Shown here: positions 8,301 through 14,863 of the stretch, piece by piece
Position numbering within the stretch: position 1 is the stretch's first letter
Layout of the letters: each line of letters starts with the position of its first letter
Source of the DNA: JANMDR01 sp031376425
GTDB lineage: Bacteria > Pseudomonadota > Gammaproteobacteria > Burkholderiales > Usitatibacteraceae
Direction of reading: 5' to 3'
Assembly (NCBI GenBank): GCA_031376425.1
Contig: JANMDR010000029.1
Coordinates: forward strand, 1-29,404
Length of the DNA stretch: 29,404 bases
Translations under genes and position numbers: made by a program
The notes under the pieces: model-generated
Databases searched by the model: none
The model's input: only the letters and a program-made list of their open reading frames with translations
What the model was told of the DNA's origin: nothing

Positions 8301-9560
8301 CGCACGCGTATATGGAATTAGGTAGTGAACAATAATCGCGCTTTGGCGAAACGCAGCATCCCGATTGTATCGATCGACAAATTCAAGCATCCCGAGCGTA
8401 TGCAAGTCTGGTAGATGCGATTGCACGACGACTTTTGCTTCCAGCACACACAACGCCGTAAATGCATCCGATGGAAATGGTGCACCCCCTTTGGTCGCAT
8501 TACGTGCGACCAACATAGTATTGCCTGCCAAGCTGGCCAAGTTACGTACGATCGTGCCAGCAGTACGACCTGCCATATAACGTAACGCAGATAATCCTGC
8601 CGCATAGGGTTTATGGGTATCTTCTAATAAGTCATCCAGCTTGTCGATTAACTGTGTGTAAGTTAAAGCAGCACCGACTACTAAATGGTCCTTAGCTACC
8701 TTGAAATGATGCAATTCTTCAATGTGCGAAATATCAATGAACACGTCAGGATCACGTGGCCGGATATCTGGAATCCCCACCGACGTATTACCAACAACGA
8801 GTATAATTTCGTGCTCCCGATACGTGTGCATCAAATGCTGAACCTCATCGAGCTTTATCACGCGAAACCACAACTTGCCATCACGTTGATAGCTCACAGA
8901 TCGGGGCTTAGTAATTAAAGCCTGCGGAAACTGCGTTTGCGGTGCATCGTAATGCTTCACTTCCATAGAAGGATCAATCCGACACGTTGGCGTCACAGCG
9001 GCTTCATGTTGATCGCCATCTTTTGCAAATTGCTTCATTGCAAAAAGGATAGGACGAAAACCTGTGCAGCGACAAATATTGCCATCAAAATTATCCTGAA
9101 TTTGTTTTTCGGATAAATCGTTTGCACCCTTTGACAGTAGTAATGAATGCATATTCATCACAAAGCCTGGCGTGCAGTAGCCGCATTGCGAGCCATTGCA
9201 TTTAGCGATTTTGTACTGAACAGGACTGATTTCTGTATTGACGCTACCGAGACCTTCTACAGTTGTCACGTGCATTCCGTCAAGCGAGCATAAGGGGCGC
9301 AGGCAGGAATTACCGGCAAGGTGCACCACTTGCTCGTGATGCGAATCGTAGTGAGATAGCGTAACCGTACAGGAGCCGCAACCGCCCTGACCACAGCTGT
9401 GTTTAGTCCCCGTCAACCCAACTGCGGTCGACCGCAGATAATCGACAAGCAGCATCTTTGGATCAGGATTCTCAATCTCTTGACGTTGCATATTGATGTA
9501 AAAAACAAGCTGGTTTTTAGATTGATCTGTATGCGTATCAACGGTTAGGGCATGTGTCAT
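5328..9560 (-). CDS. Single-chain molybdenum hydroxylase, xanthine dehydrogenase/aldehyde oxidase family
   Basis: One polypeptide of about 1410 residues contains all domains of the xanthine dehydrogenase family in eukaryote-like order. (Residue numbers count from the upstream GTG at 9572; subtract 4 for the ATG used here.) A plant-type 2Fe-2S domain has Cys60, 65, 68 and 90. A second 2Fe-2S helical domain has Cys130, 133, 167 and 169. The FAD domain spans about 220-420 (VVGNTSVGI), the flavoprotein C-terminal domain about 425-530, and the molybdopterin domain about 585 to the end. The general-base glutamate of VGEPPL is kept (Glu1361). Aligned by eye with mammalian xanthine dehydrogenase, the purine-binding Glu802 becomes Thr856 and Arg880 becomes Cys938, while the Arg912 equivalent (Arg970) remains. 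A purine is therefore unlikely and an aldehyde or other heterocycle more likely. There is no Tat signal. The ATG at 9560 follows GTGGA and is preferred over the GTG. It lies downstream of a c-type cytochrome gene. Confidence 0.88.
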   Translation of the reverse strand: MTHALTVDTHTDQSKNQLVFYINMQRQEIENPDPKMLLVDYLRSTAVGLTGTKHSCGQGGCGSCTVTLSHYDSHHEQVVHLAGNSCLRPLCSLDGMHVTTVEGLGSVNTEISPVQYKIAKCNGSQCGYCTPGFVMNMHSLLLSKGANDLSEKQIQDNFDGNICRCTGFRPILFAMKQFAKDGDQHEAAVTPTCRIDPSMEVKHYDAPQTQFPQALITKPRSVSYQRDGKLWFRVIKLDEVQHLMHTYREHEIILVVGNTSVGIPDIRPRDPDVFIDISHIEELHHFKVAKDHLVVGAALTYTQLIDKLDDLLEDTHKPYAAGLSALRYMAGRTAGTIVRNLASLAGNTMLVARNATKGGAPFPSDAFTALCVLEAKVVVQSHLPDLHTLGMLEFVDRYNRDAAFRQSAIIVHYLIPYTRAREHVTTYKVALREVNSHSLVNAGLFVRLSDSHVIEEARLVFGAIAPVAFHAHQTEQFLVGKTWSASTYEEAKLILTEEIRQIQDALPDWFTSLPYDGCSSAYRLSLAQSFFYKFYVGVSLTVDPERISAENKSAGVPFERGVSWGSQTYAKPDEGRAVGQPYIKLSAFEQTTGEATYTHDIPVPARGVQGSFVTSTVVKADFHYQIKTNDGVVHKVDKAHLLNHLRERFGHQFVDYITYHDIPAGGKNGISKPNSPNDPWFCETNVTCFGQAIGLVIANTEQQANDIAAYVRTECLAYTNVDLGGAILDIDTAVLNKQFFQGYDKATDDNSSLESAGYRQHSRWVGKTGRVEIAGTACEVVAGSQSTGSQIHFYMETQSCVAYPGEGPEIVVHPSTQSANSVQSDILETLMLQANQVSVDVKRVGGAYGGKTTRSPFVAVPTALAAMKLRRPVRVAMPRDVDTWMVGDRHAFRGDYNFAIACEGDQKGKILGSSTLFYSNGGNTIDCSFDVMDCAQLGADNAYSVPYFYTKGEVCMTNIHSNGAMRSYGGIQAMLIQEDGLEAAAHKIGMLPETVREMNLYKKGDRTPFGQILDYCYIREVWERLKESAGFEQRLEEVRRFNTQNRWRKRGISMIPLKYGLGYNLGYLMQGIALVNVYSSDGTVLVQTGGVEMGQGILTKVAQITAKALNVPLSLIRMGSMQTGITPDANGTGATSGTDLCGGAAQQAASALSKNLKEMCNQLKLSKGEAWCTQQGIDYWNHPHGWNTKVTTSVSPNPQLMWNNIVNMAFDNRVDLSSQALYSTPGMVDATDQQFYGFTYSAACSEVEIDVLTGETTVLRADICYDMGKSINPAIDIGQIEGAFVMGIGYVMTEDVIFQPDGPSKGTNNTSNTWTYKPPASTTIPLELHVDLFPRDEDAPDVPQNPNLLMSSKGVGEPPLVLAATVYFAIKHAVLAARQDLGLNDWYSMKSPATVERVREACVGGFDTAS

Positions 9561-9728
9561 GGCGGTATCCACTTATTTGATTTAAGTAAGAAAAAAGCAT
9601 CCTCAACACGCTTTCACTTCGAAACAAGCGGGTGAGACTATCGAGAGGATGATGTCGAAGATCGTTGCATTAATGTCTTAATTTGCCGGCCAAATGTTGA
9701 GCTTCAATTGGCTGCAAAATTAACGGCA

Positions 9729-9767
9729 ATTAACCCCATACTAGGTTGAATCTGGCATGGGGTTAAT
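9729..9767 (-). terminator. Hairpin between cytochrome and molybdenum hydroxylase genes
   Basis: ATTAACCCCAT (9729-9739) and ATGGGGTTAAT (9757-9767) form a perfect 11-bp stem with a 17-base loop, 50 bases after the cytochrome stop codon. No long U tract follows in the minus direction, so it is more likely an mRNA-stabilising or partly terminating hairpin within an operon than a full terminator. Confidence 0.45.
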
Positions 9768-9816
9768 GCGTTCTATTTACGTGAAGAGCGTGATTGTTAC
9801 GGGTGTCAACATAAGC

Positions 9817-11328
9817 TTAGCGAGTAATGCTATTAGGGTCTCTGCGTCCGACAAATTCACTCGACCATTGTCCAGCCATTGCCGCGCCTTTCATCGTGTA
9901 AAAATTCTGCAAGGAGATCATCACTTGCATCGACATATCTGTCGAATATGCTTTCGGGTTAAACGGGGTTGCCGCTTGCTGGTTTTTAAAATACTGCATC
10001 CATGCTTCACTTCCGCCGTCCGTTGGAGGCGTCGGACCGCCCGCTGGCAACATGCCCGCCGGTGGCACATTTGGAGGTCCCGGAAGAAAGACCAGCGAGT
10101 TTAAGCTCGGATATTGCCCCATATTGTGACAAGACATGCATGAGGACGTATTCAAATCAGCCGGACCGTTTAAGCGAGAATTCCAACCCAAATGTTGCGG
10201 CGGCATAAATGGTTCAGCGAATACCTTTTGCTGCTTCAACTTAGGGTTAATGATGTCTTTAATCGGCCTAGTTGGCGGATAAGGATTCACGTTGTTTTCC
10301 TTATTCTCTGGGTCGTTACCCCACATCACCCCTAGCGGTACTAAGTTTAGAAATTTACTCTTAGTATTGCCAACCGCGCCGTTATATACAAAAGTACCAA
10401 ACACCCAACCTGTTCCCGCTGGGTTCGCTTTACTACTGTCTGCGCGCGGATCACGCATCATCATATCCATCTGCAATAAGCGCACTGTTTTAACCGTGAA
10501 CGTATTCGAAGTCCAGTTCTGTGTAATATAAGCTTGCCATTCAACGCCATTTTTTAAGAAATCGACATGATCGGCAGGATTGGTGGGGTCTTCACCCTGA
10601 TTAGCGGGCGCATCGGTGAATAGGAATTTAGCAAAAACGGTTCCTAGTGCGAAACCGCCGCCATAACGTCGATCGGTCGCACGCGGATCAGGATTATTCG
10701 GATCTTTCCACATCTGACCCATCGTATACCCTGCTGGCTCATTAATTAGGGTAATGGCATACACCTGATAAGTGCCGTTCTGTGTTGCTGATAGTTGCAA
10801 AGGACTAACTGACGTCTCTTTTATCAAACCGCGAAAACCTTCAGTACCGCCGTTGGGCGGATATGGTTGGCTTGAGTGCAGCCAAGGAATGTGGTACCAG
10901 TTACGTGTTTTATTCGCGTACGGATCCCAAGCCACTTTACCGGTCGATCCAAACTCAGGCAAGTTACCGTCGAACGCATACGCTTGCGCAGCCATGAGGT
11001 ATTCCTTCGAATTTATTTTAAAATCAATCTTCCGCATAAAATCTGGCAACTCTTTTGATAACTTTTTGGGGAAATCTGTTTTCAAGCTAAAGATTGGCTG
11101 ATTGGCATAGAGTGTTTGGTAATCAGTTTGCGACACCATATGACCAAAATCAGGGAAGCCACCACCTCTAATCTTGTTCATTGGGATTGGCATCTGTGAC
11201 GCCGCGGTAGTTGGCAACACGTTTGATACCTTCGATTGCGCGTAAACACTTTGTGATACGCTCATTAAAAAAGCGATGGGCAGACTCGCCAATGTACTGA
11301 CAAGTGCCAATTTTGATTTGAGTTTCAT
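9817..11328 (-). CDS. Exported protein with one c-type haem site
   Basis: This is a 503-residue protein with a classical signal peptide (MKLKSKLALVSTLASLPIAFLM, cleavage near VYA/Q at about residue 30), so it is periplasmic or surface-exposed. One CXXCH haem c motif, CMSCH, lies at about residues 397-401 inside SSCMSCHNMGQYP. The remainder is a large, aromatic- and proline-rich domain that I do not recognise. The ATG at 11328 has an AGGAG ribosome-binding site seven bases upstream. An in-frame ATG nine codons earlier lacks one and would break the signal peptide. It precedes the molybdenum hydroxylase gene on the same strand by about 250 bases. Cytochrome c subunits often accept electrons from molybdenum hydroxylases such as nicotinate or isoquinoline oxidoreductases, so it may pass electrons to the respiratory chain. 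That role is inferred from adjacency. Confidence 0.75.
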   Translation of the reverse strand: MKLKSKLALVSTLASLPIAFLMSVSQSVYAQSKVSNVLPTTAASQMPIPMNKIRGGGFPDFGHMVSQTDYQTLYANQPIFSLKTDFPKKLSKELPDFMRKIDFKINSKEYLMAAQAYAFDGNLPEFGSTGKVAWDPYANKTRNWYHIPWLHSSQPYPPNGGTEGFRGLIKETSVSPLQLSATQNGTYQVYAITLINEPAGYTMGQMWKDPNNPDPRATDRRYGGGFALGTVFAKFLFTDAPANQGEDPTNPADHVDFLKNGVEWQAYITQNWTSNTFTVKTVRLLQMDMMMRDPRADSSKANPAGTGWVFGTFVYNGAVGNTKSKFLNLVPLGVMWGNDPENKENNVNPYPPTRPIKDIINPKLKQQKVFAEPFMPPQHLGWNSRLNGPADLNTSSCMSCHNMGQYPSLNSLVFLPGPPNVPPAGMLPAGGPTPPTDGGSEAWMQYFKNQQAATPFNPKAYSTDMSMQVMISLQNFYTMKGAAMAGQWSSEFVGRRDPNSITR

Positions 11329-11355
11329 AAGTGCTCCTAACTTAAAAAAGGTCAT

Positions 11356-12322
11356 TAAAAAACGGGGGGCTGGGTGAGGCTGTTTTCACCTTACGTTCAC
11401 AAACAACAGCACTTCTGATTATTCGTAAAATTGTCATTCTTATCGTTATAGATGAAACCATTTTGGAACGTACTGCTATAACCGCTTTACGCGCAATTGG
11501 TATGCACCCTATCAAAGCCAAGGATCACTTTATTCTCGGACTCTGAGTACGACGCCTTGCTCGGATTACCGCTGCATAAGTAACGCGCACTACCGCCTTT
11601 TAGCCATTTGTATAAGAAGGTGGAACTCAGTACCGTTGCCTGTTGTAATCAACCGCAAATACATTATCAATCGCCACAACATAAATATTGCTATCTATTG
11701 CTGAAGAAATTTCCATCTACGCCGGCCCGAGGAGAATGCCCTCTAGCCCCCCCCACTGATTTGTAATTTATAATTTTCGGGCAATCGCTGTTTGGCGGTT
11801 GATTGACAGCGCTATATTGAAAATAGCCTTAAGCAACCACGCACATTTATTAAAAATTTTATGTCGTTGCGGTTAGCGCGTTTGATGTCGTTTGACATCG
11901 TTTAATTTGCGGAACAGGCGTTTTCGCCCTGCTTTCGAGGCCAACACCGATTAGAAAATCAAAGTGTGTTGCGGCAATCAAGCTTGTCACTACATTACTC
12001 AATTCACGTGGCATACATCTCTCCCTTTATTATTAACCTAGCGGTCAAGCTTACGCCTGTAGTTCAAAAACCAGCAATTTAGATACCGTCGCCTATAACA
12101 ATGACGATCCCATTAGGTATTTAGAAGTTTATGTAGCTGGGTTATTATTACATCTAAGTCACATAAAGCGCAAGTTGCAATAAATTATTATTCCCATCCA
12201 ATTACGTATACTGCAACTTGGGTCACCTCTTTCAGCATTGTGTTTTTGAGTTCAATTTGATTTACGTTATTGCATGCTTAGGCAGTTTTGGCGTCAATCC
12301 AATTGGATCTAATTCGAATTAG
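11356..12322. other. Gene-poor, degenerate spacer
   Basis: About one kilobase between the cytochrome gene and the rtcA remnant holds no convincing intact gene. Read on the minus strand, 11480-11700 has short open stretches that switch frame and resemble eroded coding sequence without a recognisable family. A 9-bp inverted repeat, CAAGTTGCA (12171-12179) and TGCAACTTG (12212-12220), lies upstream of the rtcA remnant. An eight-C run occurs near 11750. The stretch reads as decayed DNA. Confidence 0.5.
11859..12014 (-). CDS. Possible small protein, 51 residues
   Basis: An open frame of 51 codons starts at an ATG (12014) placed four bases after a good GGGAGAG ribosome-binding site and ends at TAA (11859). 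It begins MPRELSNVVTSLIAATH. I recognise no family. It lies in otherwise degenerate sequence, so it may be the surviving 5' end of a lost gene and not a functional small protein. The ribosome-binding site is the only positive sign. Confidence 0.22.
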   Translation of the reverse strand: MPRELSNVVTSLIAATHFDFLIGVGLESRAKTPVPQIKRCQTTSNALTATT

Positions 12323-12797
12323 GTACTGTCGCTGGTCATTTGTACCAGCCAAGCCTTTCATATTCAAAACACCCGTGCAGCCGTGCACAGCCCAGTTTAA
12401 TGCGCCAGTACTTAAGCTTTGTTGCTGCCGCCACAGAAGTTATTTGTGGCTCGCCAACAAATGAAGGAACGAACGACGCGTTGTTATTGAGCATGGCGTC
12501 CGAATACAGCGCAGATTACGTTATGCGCAGAGGACAAAAAGGGAAGCGTCCGAAGCTATAGCAACAAGTCTGGTGCGGGACGCGATTAAATATGCCGACC
12601 TTACGGCTGCAGTAGATGAATATTTAGCGGATCAATTGTTGCTACCGATGGCATTGGGTGCTGATCGTAAGTTTACTACAGCACATATCAGCGATCATTT
12701 ATCCACCAATGTTGCCGTAATAAAACAATTCTTACCCATGCAAATTATGGTTAAAGCTACTGCGCTAACTTGTCATGAAGTGACGGTCATTGTATAG
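12323..12797 (+). pseudogene. rtcA: Truncated, frameshifted second copy of rtcA
   Basis: Three out-of-phase stretches align in order with the intact rtcA gene at 4097-5137. The first, reading VLSLVICTSQAFHIQNTRA, matches its residues 22-40. The second, SLMRQYLSFVAAATEV then ALLLSMASEY, matches 46-61 and then 241-250, with roughly 170 codons deleted between. The third, from EASEAIATSLVRDAIKYA to the stop at 12795-12797, matches 264-346 and keeps EYLADQLLLPMALGA and ISDHLSTNVAVIKQFL. The 5' end is missing and the signature HGFNPAGGG segment is deleted, so it cannot be active. Divergence from the intact copy indicates an old duplicate or an independently acquired rtcA. Confidence 0.9.
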
Positions 12798-12834
12798 CTA
12801 GAATGCCGCGCCGACCAGTGTTACGGCGGCGCAA

Positions 12835-12855
12835 CAATGCTGCGCCGCAGCATTG
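12835..12855. repeat. Perfect palindrome after the rtcA remnant
   Basis: CAATGCTGCG and CGCAGCATTG flank a single C, giving 10-base arms 38 bases after the remnant's stop codon. As RNA only a shortened stem could form. It may be the remains of an rtcA-operon terminator or a protein-binding site upstream of the TRAP genes. Confidence 0.45.
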
Positions 12856-13003
12856 GTTTGTTAAAAAATTAAGCCTATACTCTATGAGTGTTCAGGCTTT
12901 AAGAGCGTTCGATTAAGTGATCGCTACGGCTCGCTATGCATCAATACTGACCGCAACACATCAATAAATTCATGGGCTTTATCAAACATAATCTGGAGGA
13001 TGT

Positions 13004-14146
13004 ATGGCTGAAAATATTAAACCAACCGTTGCCAAAGTTGAAAAGAAACCGGCGCGTCGTAAGTTTTTAACCGGTGCTGCTGTTGCAAGTGGTGCAGCAA
13101 TAACCGCTTTTCCGATGATTGCTACTGCGCAAACAACTAGCTTGCGCTTTCAATCAACTTGGCCTGCTAAAGATATTTTTCACGAATATGCAAATGACTT
13201 TGCTAAAAAAGTGAATGATATGGCCGGTGGCCGCTTAAAAATTGAAGTGTTACCTGCTGGCTCTGTGGTTAAGACGTTTGAGCTTTTAGATGCAGTTTCA
13301 AAAGGCGTATTGGATGGCGGCCACGGCGTGGCGGCGTATTGGTACGGCAAGCAGCAGGCTTTGGCACTTTGGGGATCTGGCCCAGCATGGGGCATGGATG
13401 CCAATATGGTTCTAGCTTGGCATAACTACGGCGGCGGCAAGCAATTGCTAGACGAGATTTACAAAGGCCTAAACCTTGATGTGCAATCTTTCTTATATGC
13501 GCCAATGCCTACTCAACCGTTCGGCTGGTTTAAAAAGCCAATTACCAAAGTTGAAGATTTAAAGGGCGTAAAATTCCGCACGGTGGGCTTGGCCGTAGAT
13601 ATGTACAACGCCATGGGTGCTGCGGTAAATCCGCTGCCGGCTGGTGAGATTATTTCAGCTCTTGATCGCGGTTTGTTGGATGCAGCAGAATTTAACAACG
13701 CCAGTTCCGATAGAAACTTGGGCTTTCCTGATGTGACCAAAAACTGCATGTTGCAAAGCTTTCACCAAGCGTCTGAAAACTTCGAAATTTTGTTCAACAA
13801 AAAGAAGTACGATGGCCTATCAACAGAATTAAAATCCATCATCGATTACGCAGTACAAGCATCGTCAGCCGATATGTCCTGGAAAGCGATTGATCGCTAC
13901 TCAACCGACTACGCTGAAATGAAGGCTAAACAAGGCGTGAAGTTCTATAAAACGCCAGATGCGGTGTTACGTGCGCAGCTCGCGGCGTGGGACAAAGTAG
14001 TGGCGGATAAAGAAGCCACAAACCCTATGTTTAAGAAAGTAAATGCTTCCATGAAGGCCTTCGCACAACGTGCGGCTGCGTGGCAGAACGATACTTTGGT
14101 CGATTACAAAATGGCTTATAACCACTTCTTTGCAGGAAAGAAGTAA
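13004..14146 (+). CDS. dctP: TRAP transporter substrate-binding protein (DctP family)
   Basis: This is a 380-residue periplasmic receptor of a tripartite ATP-independent transporter. A Tat signal is clear: RRKFLTG at 18-24, a hydrophobic stretch, and a likely cleavage at ATA/Q near residue 42. The mature part matches the mannitol/chloroaromatic (FcbT1-like) branch: STWPAKDIFHEYA, AGGRLKIEVLPAG, DGGHGVAAYWYGK and GMDANM. The VKFRTVG segment holds the arginine that in the family usually salt-bridges a substrate carboxylate, so an organic acid is the probable ligand; the exact one cannot be read. The ATG follows a strong GGAGG site. A terminator hairpin separates it from dctQ, consistent with making more binding protein than permease. 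Confidence 0.93.
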   Translation: MAENIKPTVAKVEKKPARRKFLTGAAVASGAAITAFPMIATAQTTSLRFQSTWPAKDIFHEYANDFAKKVNDMAGGRLKIEVLPAGSVVKTFELLDAVSKGVLDGGHGVAAYWYGKQQALALWGSGPAWGMDANMVLAWHNYGGGKQLLDEIYKGLNLDVQSFLYAPMPTQPFGWFKKPITKVEDLKGVKFRTVGLAVDMYNAMGAAVNPLPAGEIISALDRGLLDAAEFNNASSDRNLGFPDVTKNCMLQSFHQASENFEILFNKKKYDGLSTELKSIIDYAVQASSADMSWKAIDRYSTDYAEMKAKQGVKFYKTPDAVLRAQLAAWDKVVADKEATNPMFKKVNASMKAFAQRAAAWQNDTLVDYKMAYNHFFAGKK

Positions 14147-14165
14147 CAGCAAGCTTGGCGAATCG

Positions 14166-14204
14166 AACGGCGACGCAGACACACTCTGCGCCGCCGTTTT
14201 TTTT
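14166..14204 (+). terminator. Rho-independent terminator between dctP and dctQ
   Basis: ACGGCGACGCAGA pairs with TCTGCGCCGCCGT (one A-C mismatch) around a CACAC loop and is followed directly by eight T residues. It sits about 20 bases after the dctP stop codon. As part of one operon it would act as a partial terminator that lowers permease relative to binding-protein transcripts. Confidence 0.88.
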
Positions 14205-14242
14205 ATCCTCTTCCATTTGCTTAAACGAAAAAGGCAGCTGCT

Positions 14243-14863
14243 ATGCAAAAAATATTATTAGGCGTTGATAAAATTTCGACGTGGTTCGGGCAAGTTTGCG
14301 CTTTCTGCATTCTTGTACTCACGATGCTCATCGGCTGGGAAGTGATGTCGCGATACATCCTAAATAAGCCGCATGGCTGGGTGCTAGATGCGCAAATTAT
14401 GCTTTACGGCACCTTGTTTATGATGGCTGGTGCCTACACGCTAGCTAAAAATGGCCATGTGCGTGGCGATGTTCTTTATGGTTTTTTTAAACCACGCACC
14501 CAAGCAACGCTCGACCTAATTTTATATTTTTTGTTTTTCTTACCTGGCGTTATGGCTCTCACCTATGCTGGATGGGGCGCTTTTAATGACTCGTTAAAAA
14601 TTAACGAGCAAACATTCTCAGCTGACCCGCTTCCGCTATATCCCTTCAAATTTGTTATCCCGCTCGCTGGGGGCTTATTGCTGATGCAGGGAGTGGTAGA
14701 AATTATTCGCTGCATTATTTGTATTAAAGAAGGCGCTTGGCCTTCGCGCACGCAAGACGTTGAGGAAGTGGACGTTGAAAAGCTAAAAGAAATGGTGCAG
14801 GTTAATGACGAAGATATTGCCGCCCTCGATAAATATGTGATTGCTGCTGGAGATAAAAAATGA
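14243..14863 (+). CDS. dctQ: TRAP transporter small permease subunit (DctQ family)
   Basis: This is a 206-residue inner-membrane protein with four hydrophobic segments at about 20-37, 47-65, 92-112 and 133-155. The family's GWEVMSRYILNKPHGW motif follows the first segment. It pairs with the large permease to form the Na+-coupled channel that takes substrate from the binding protein. The C-terminal tail of about 45 acidic and basic residues (EEVDVEKLKEMVQ) is cytoplasmic and longer than in many DctQ proteins. Its stop codon overlaps the dctM start (ATGA), so the two are translationally coupled. Confidence 0.92.
   Translation: MQKILLGVDKISTWFGQVCAFCILVLTMLIGWEVMSRYILNKPHGWVLDAQIMLYGTLFMMAGAYTLAKNGHVRGDVLYGFFKPRTQATLDLILYFLFFLPGVMALTYAGWGAFNDSLKINEQTFSADPLPLYPFKFVIPLAGGLLLMQGVVEIIRCIICIKEGAWPSRTQDVEEVDVEKLKEMVQVNDEDIAALDKYVIAAGDKK

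Noticed and set aside
12340..12797. Two separate small genes of 73 and 74 codons
   Set aside because: Both are pieces of one degraded rtcA with frameshifts and a large deletion.
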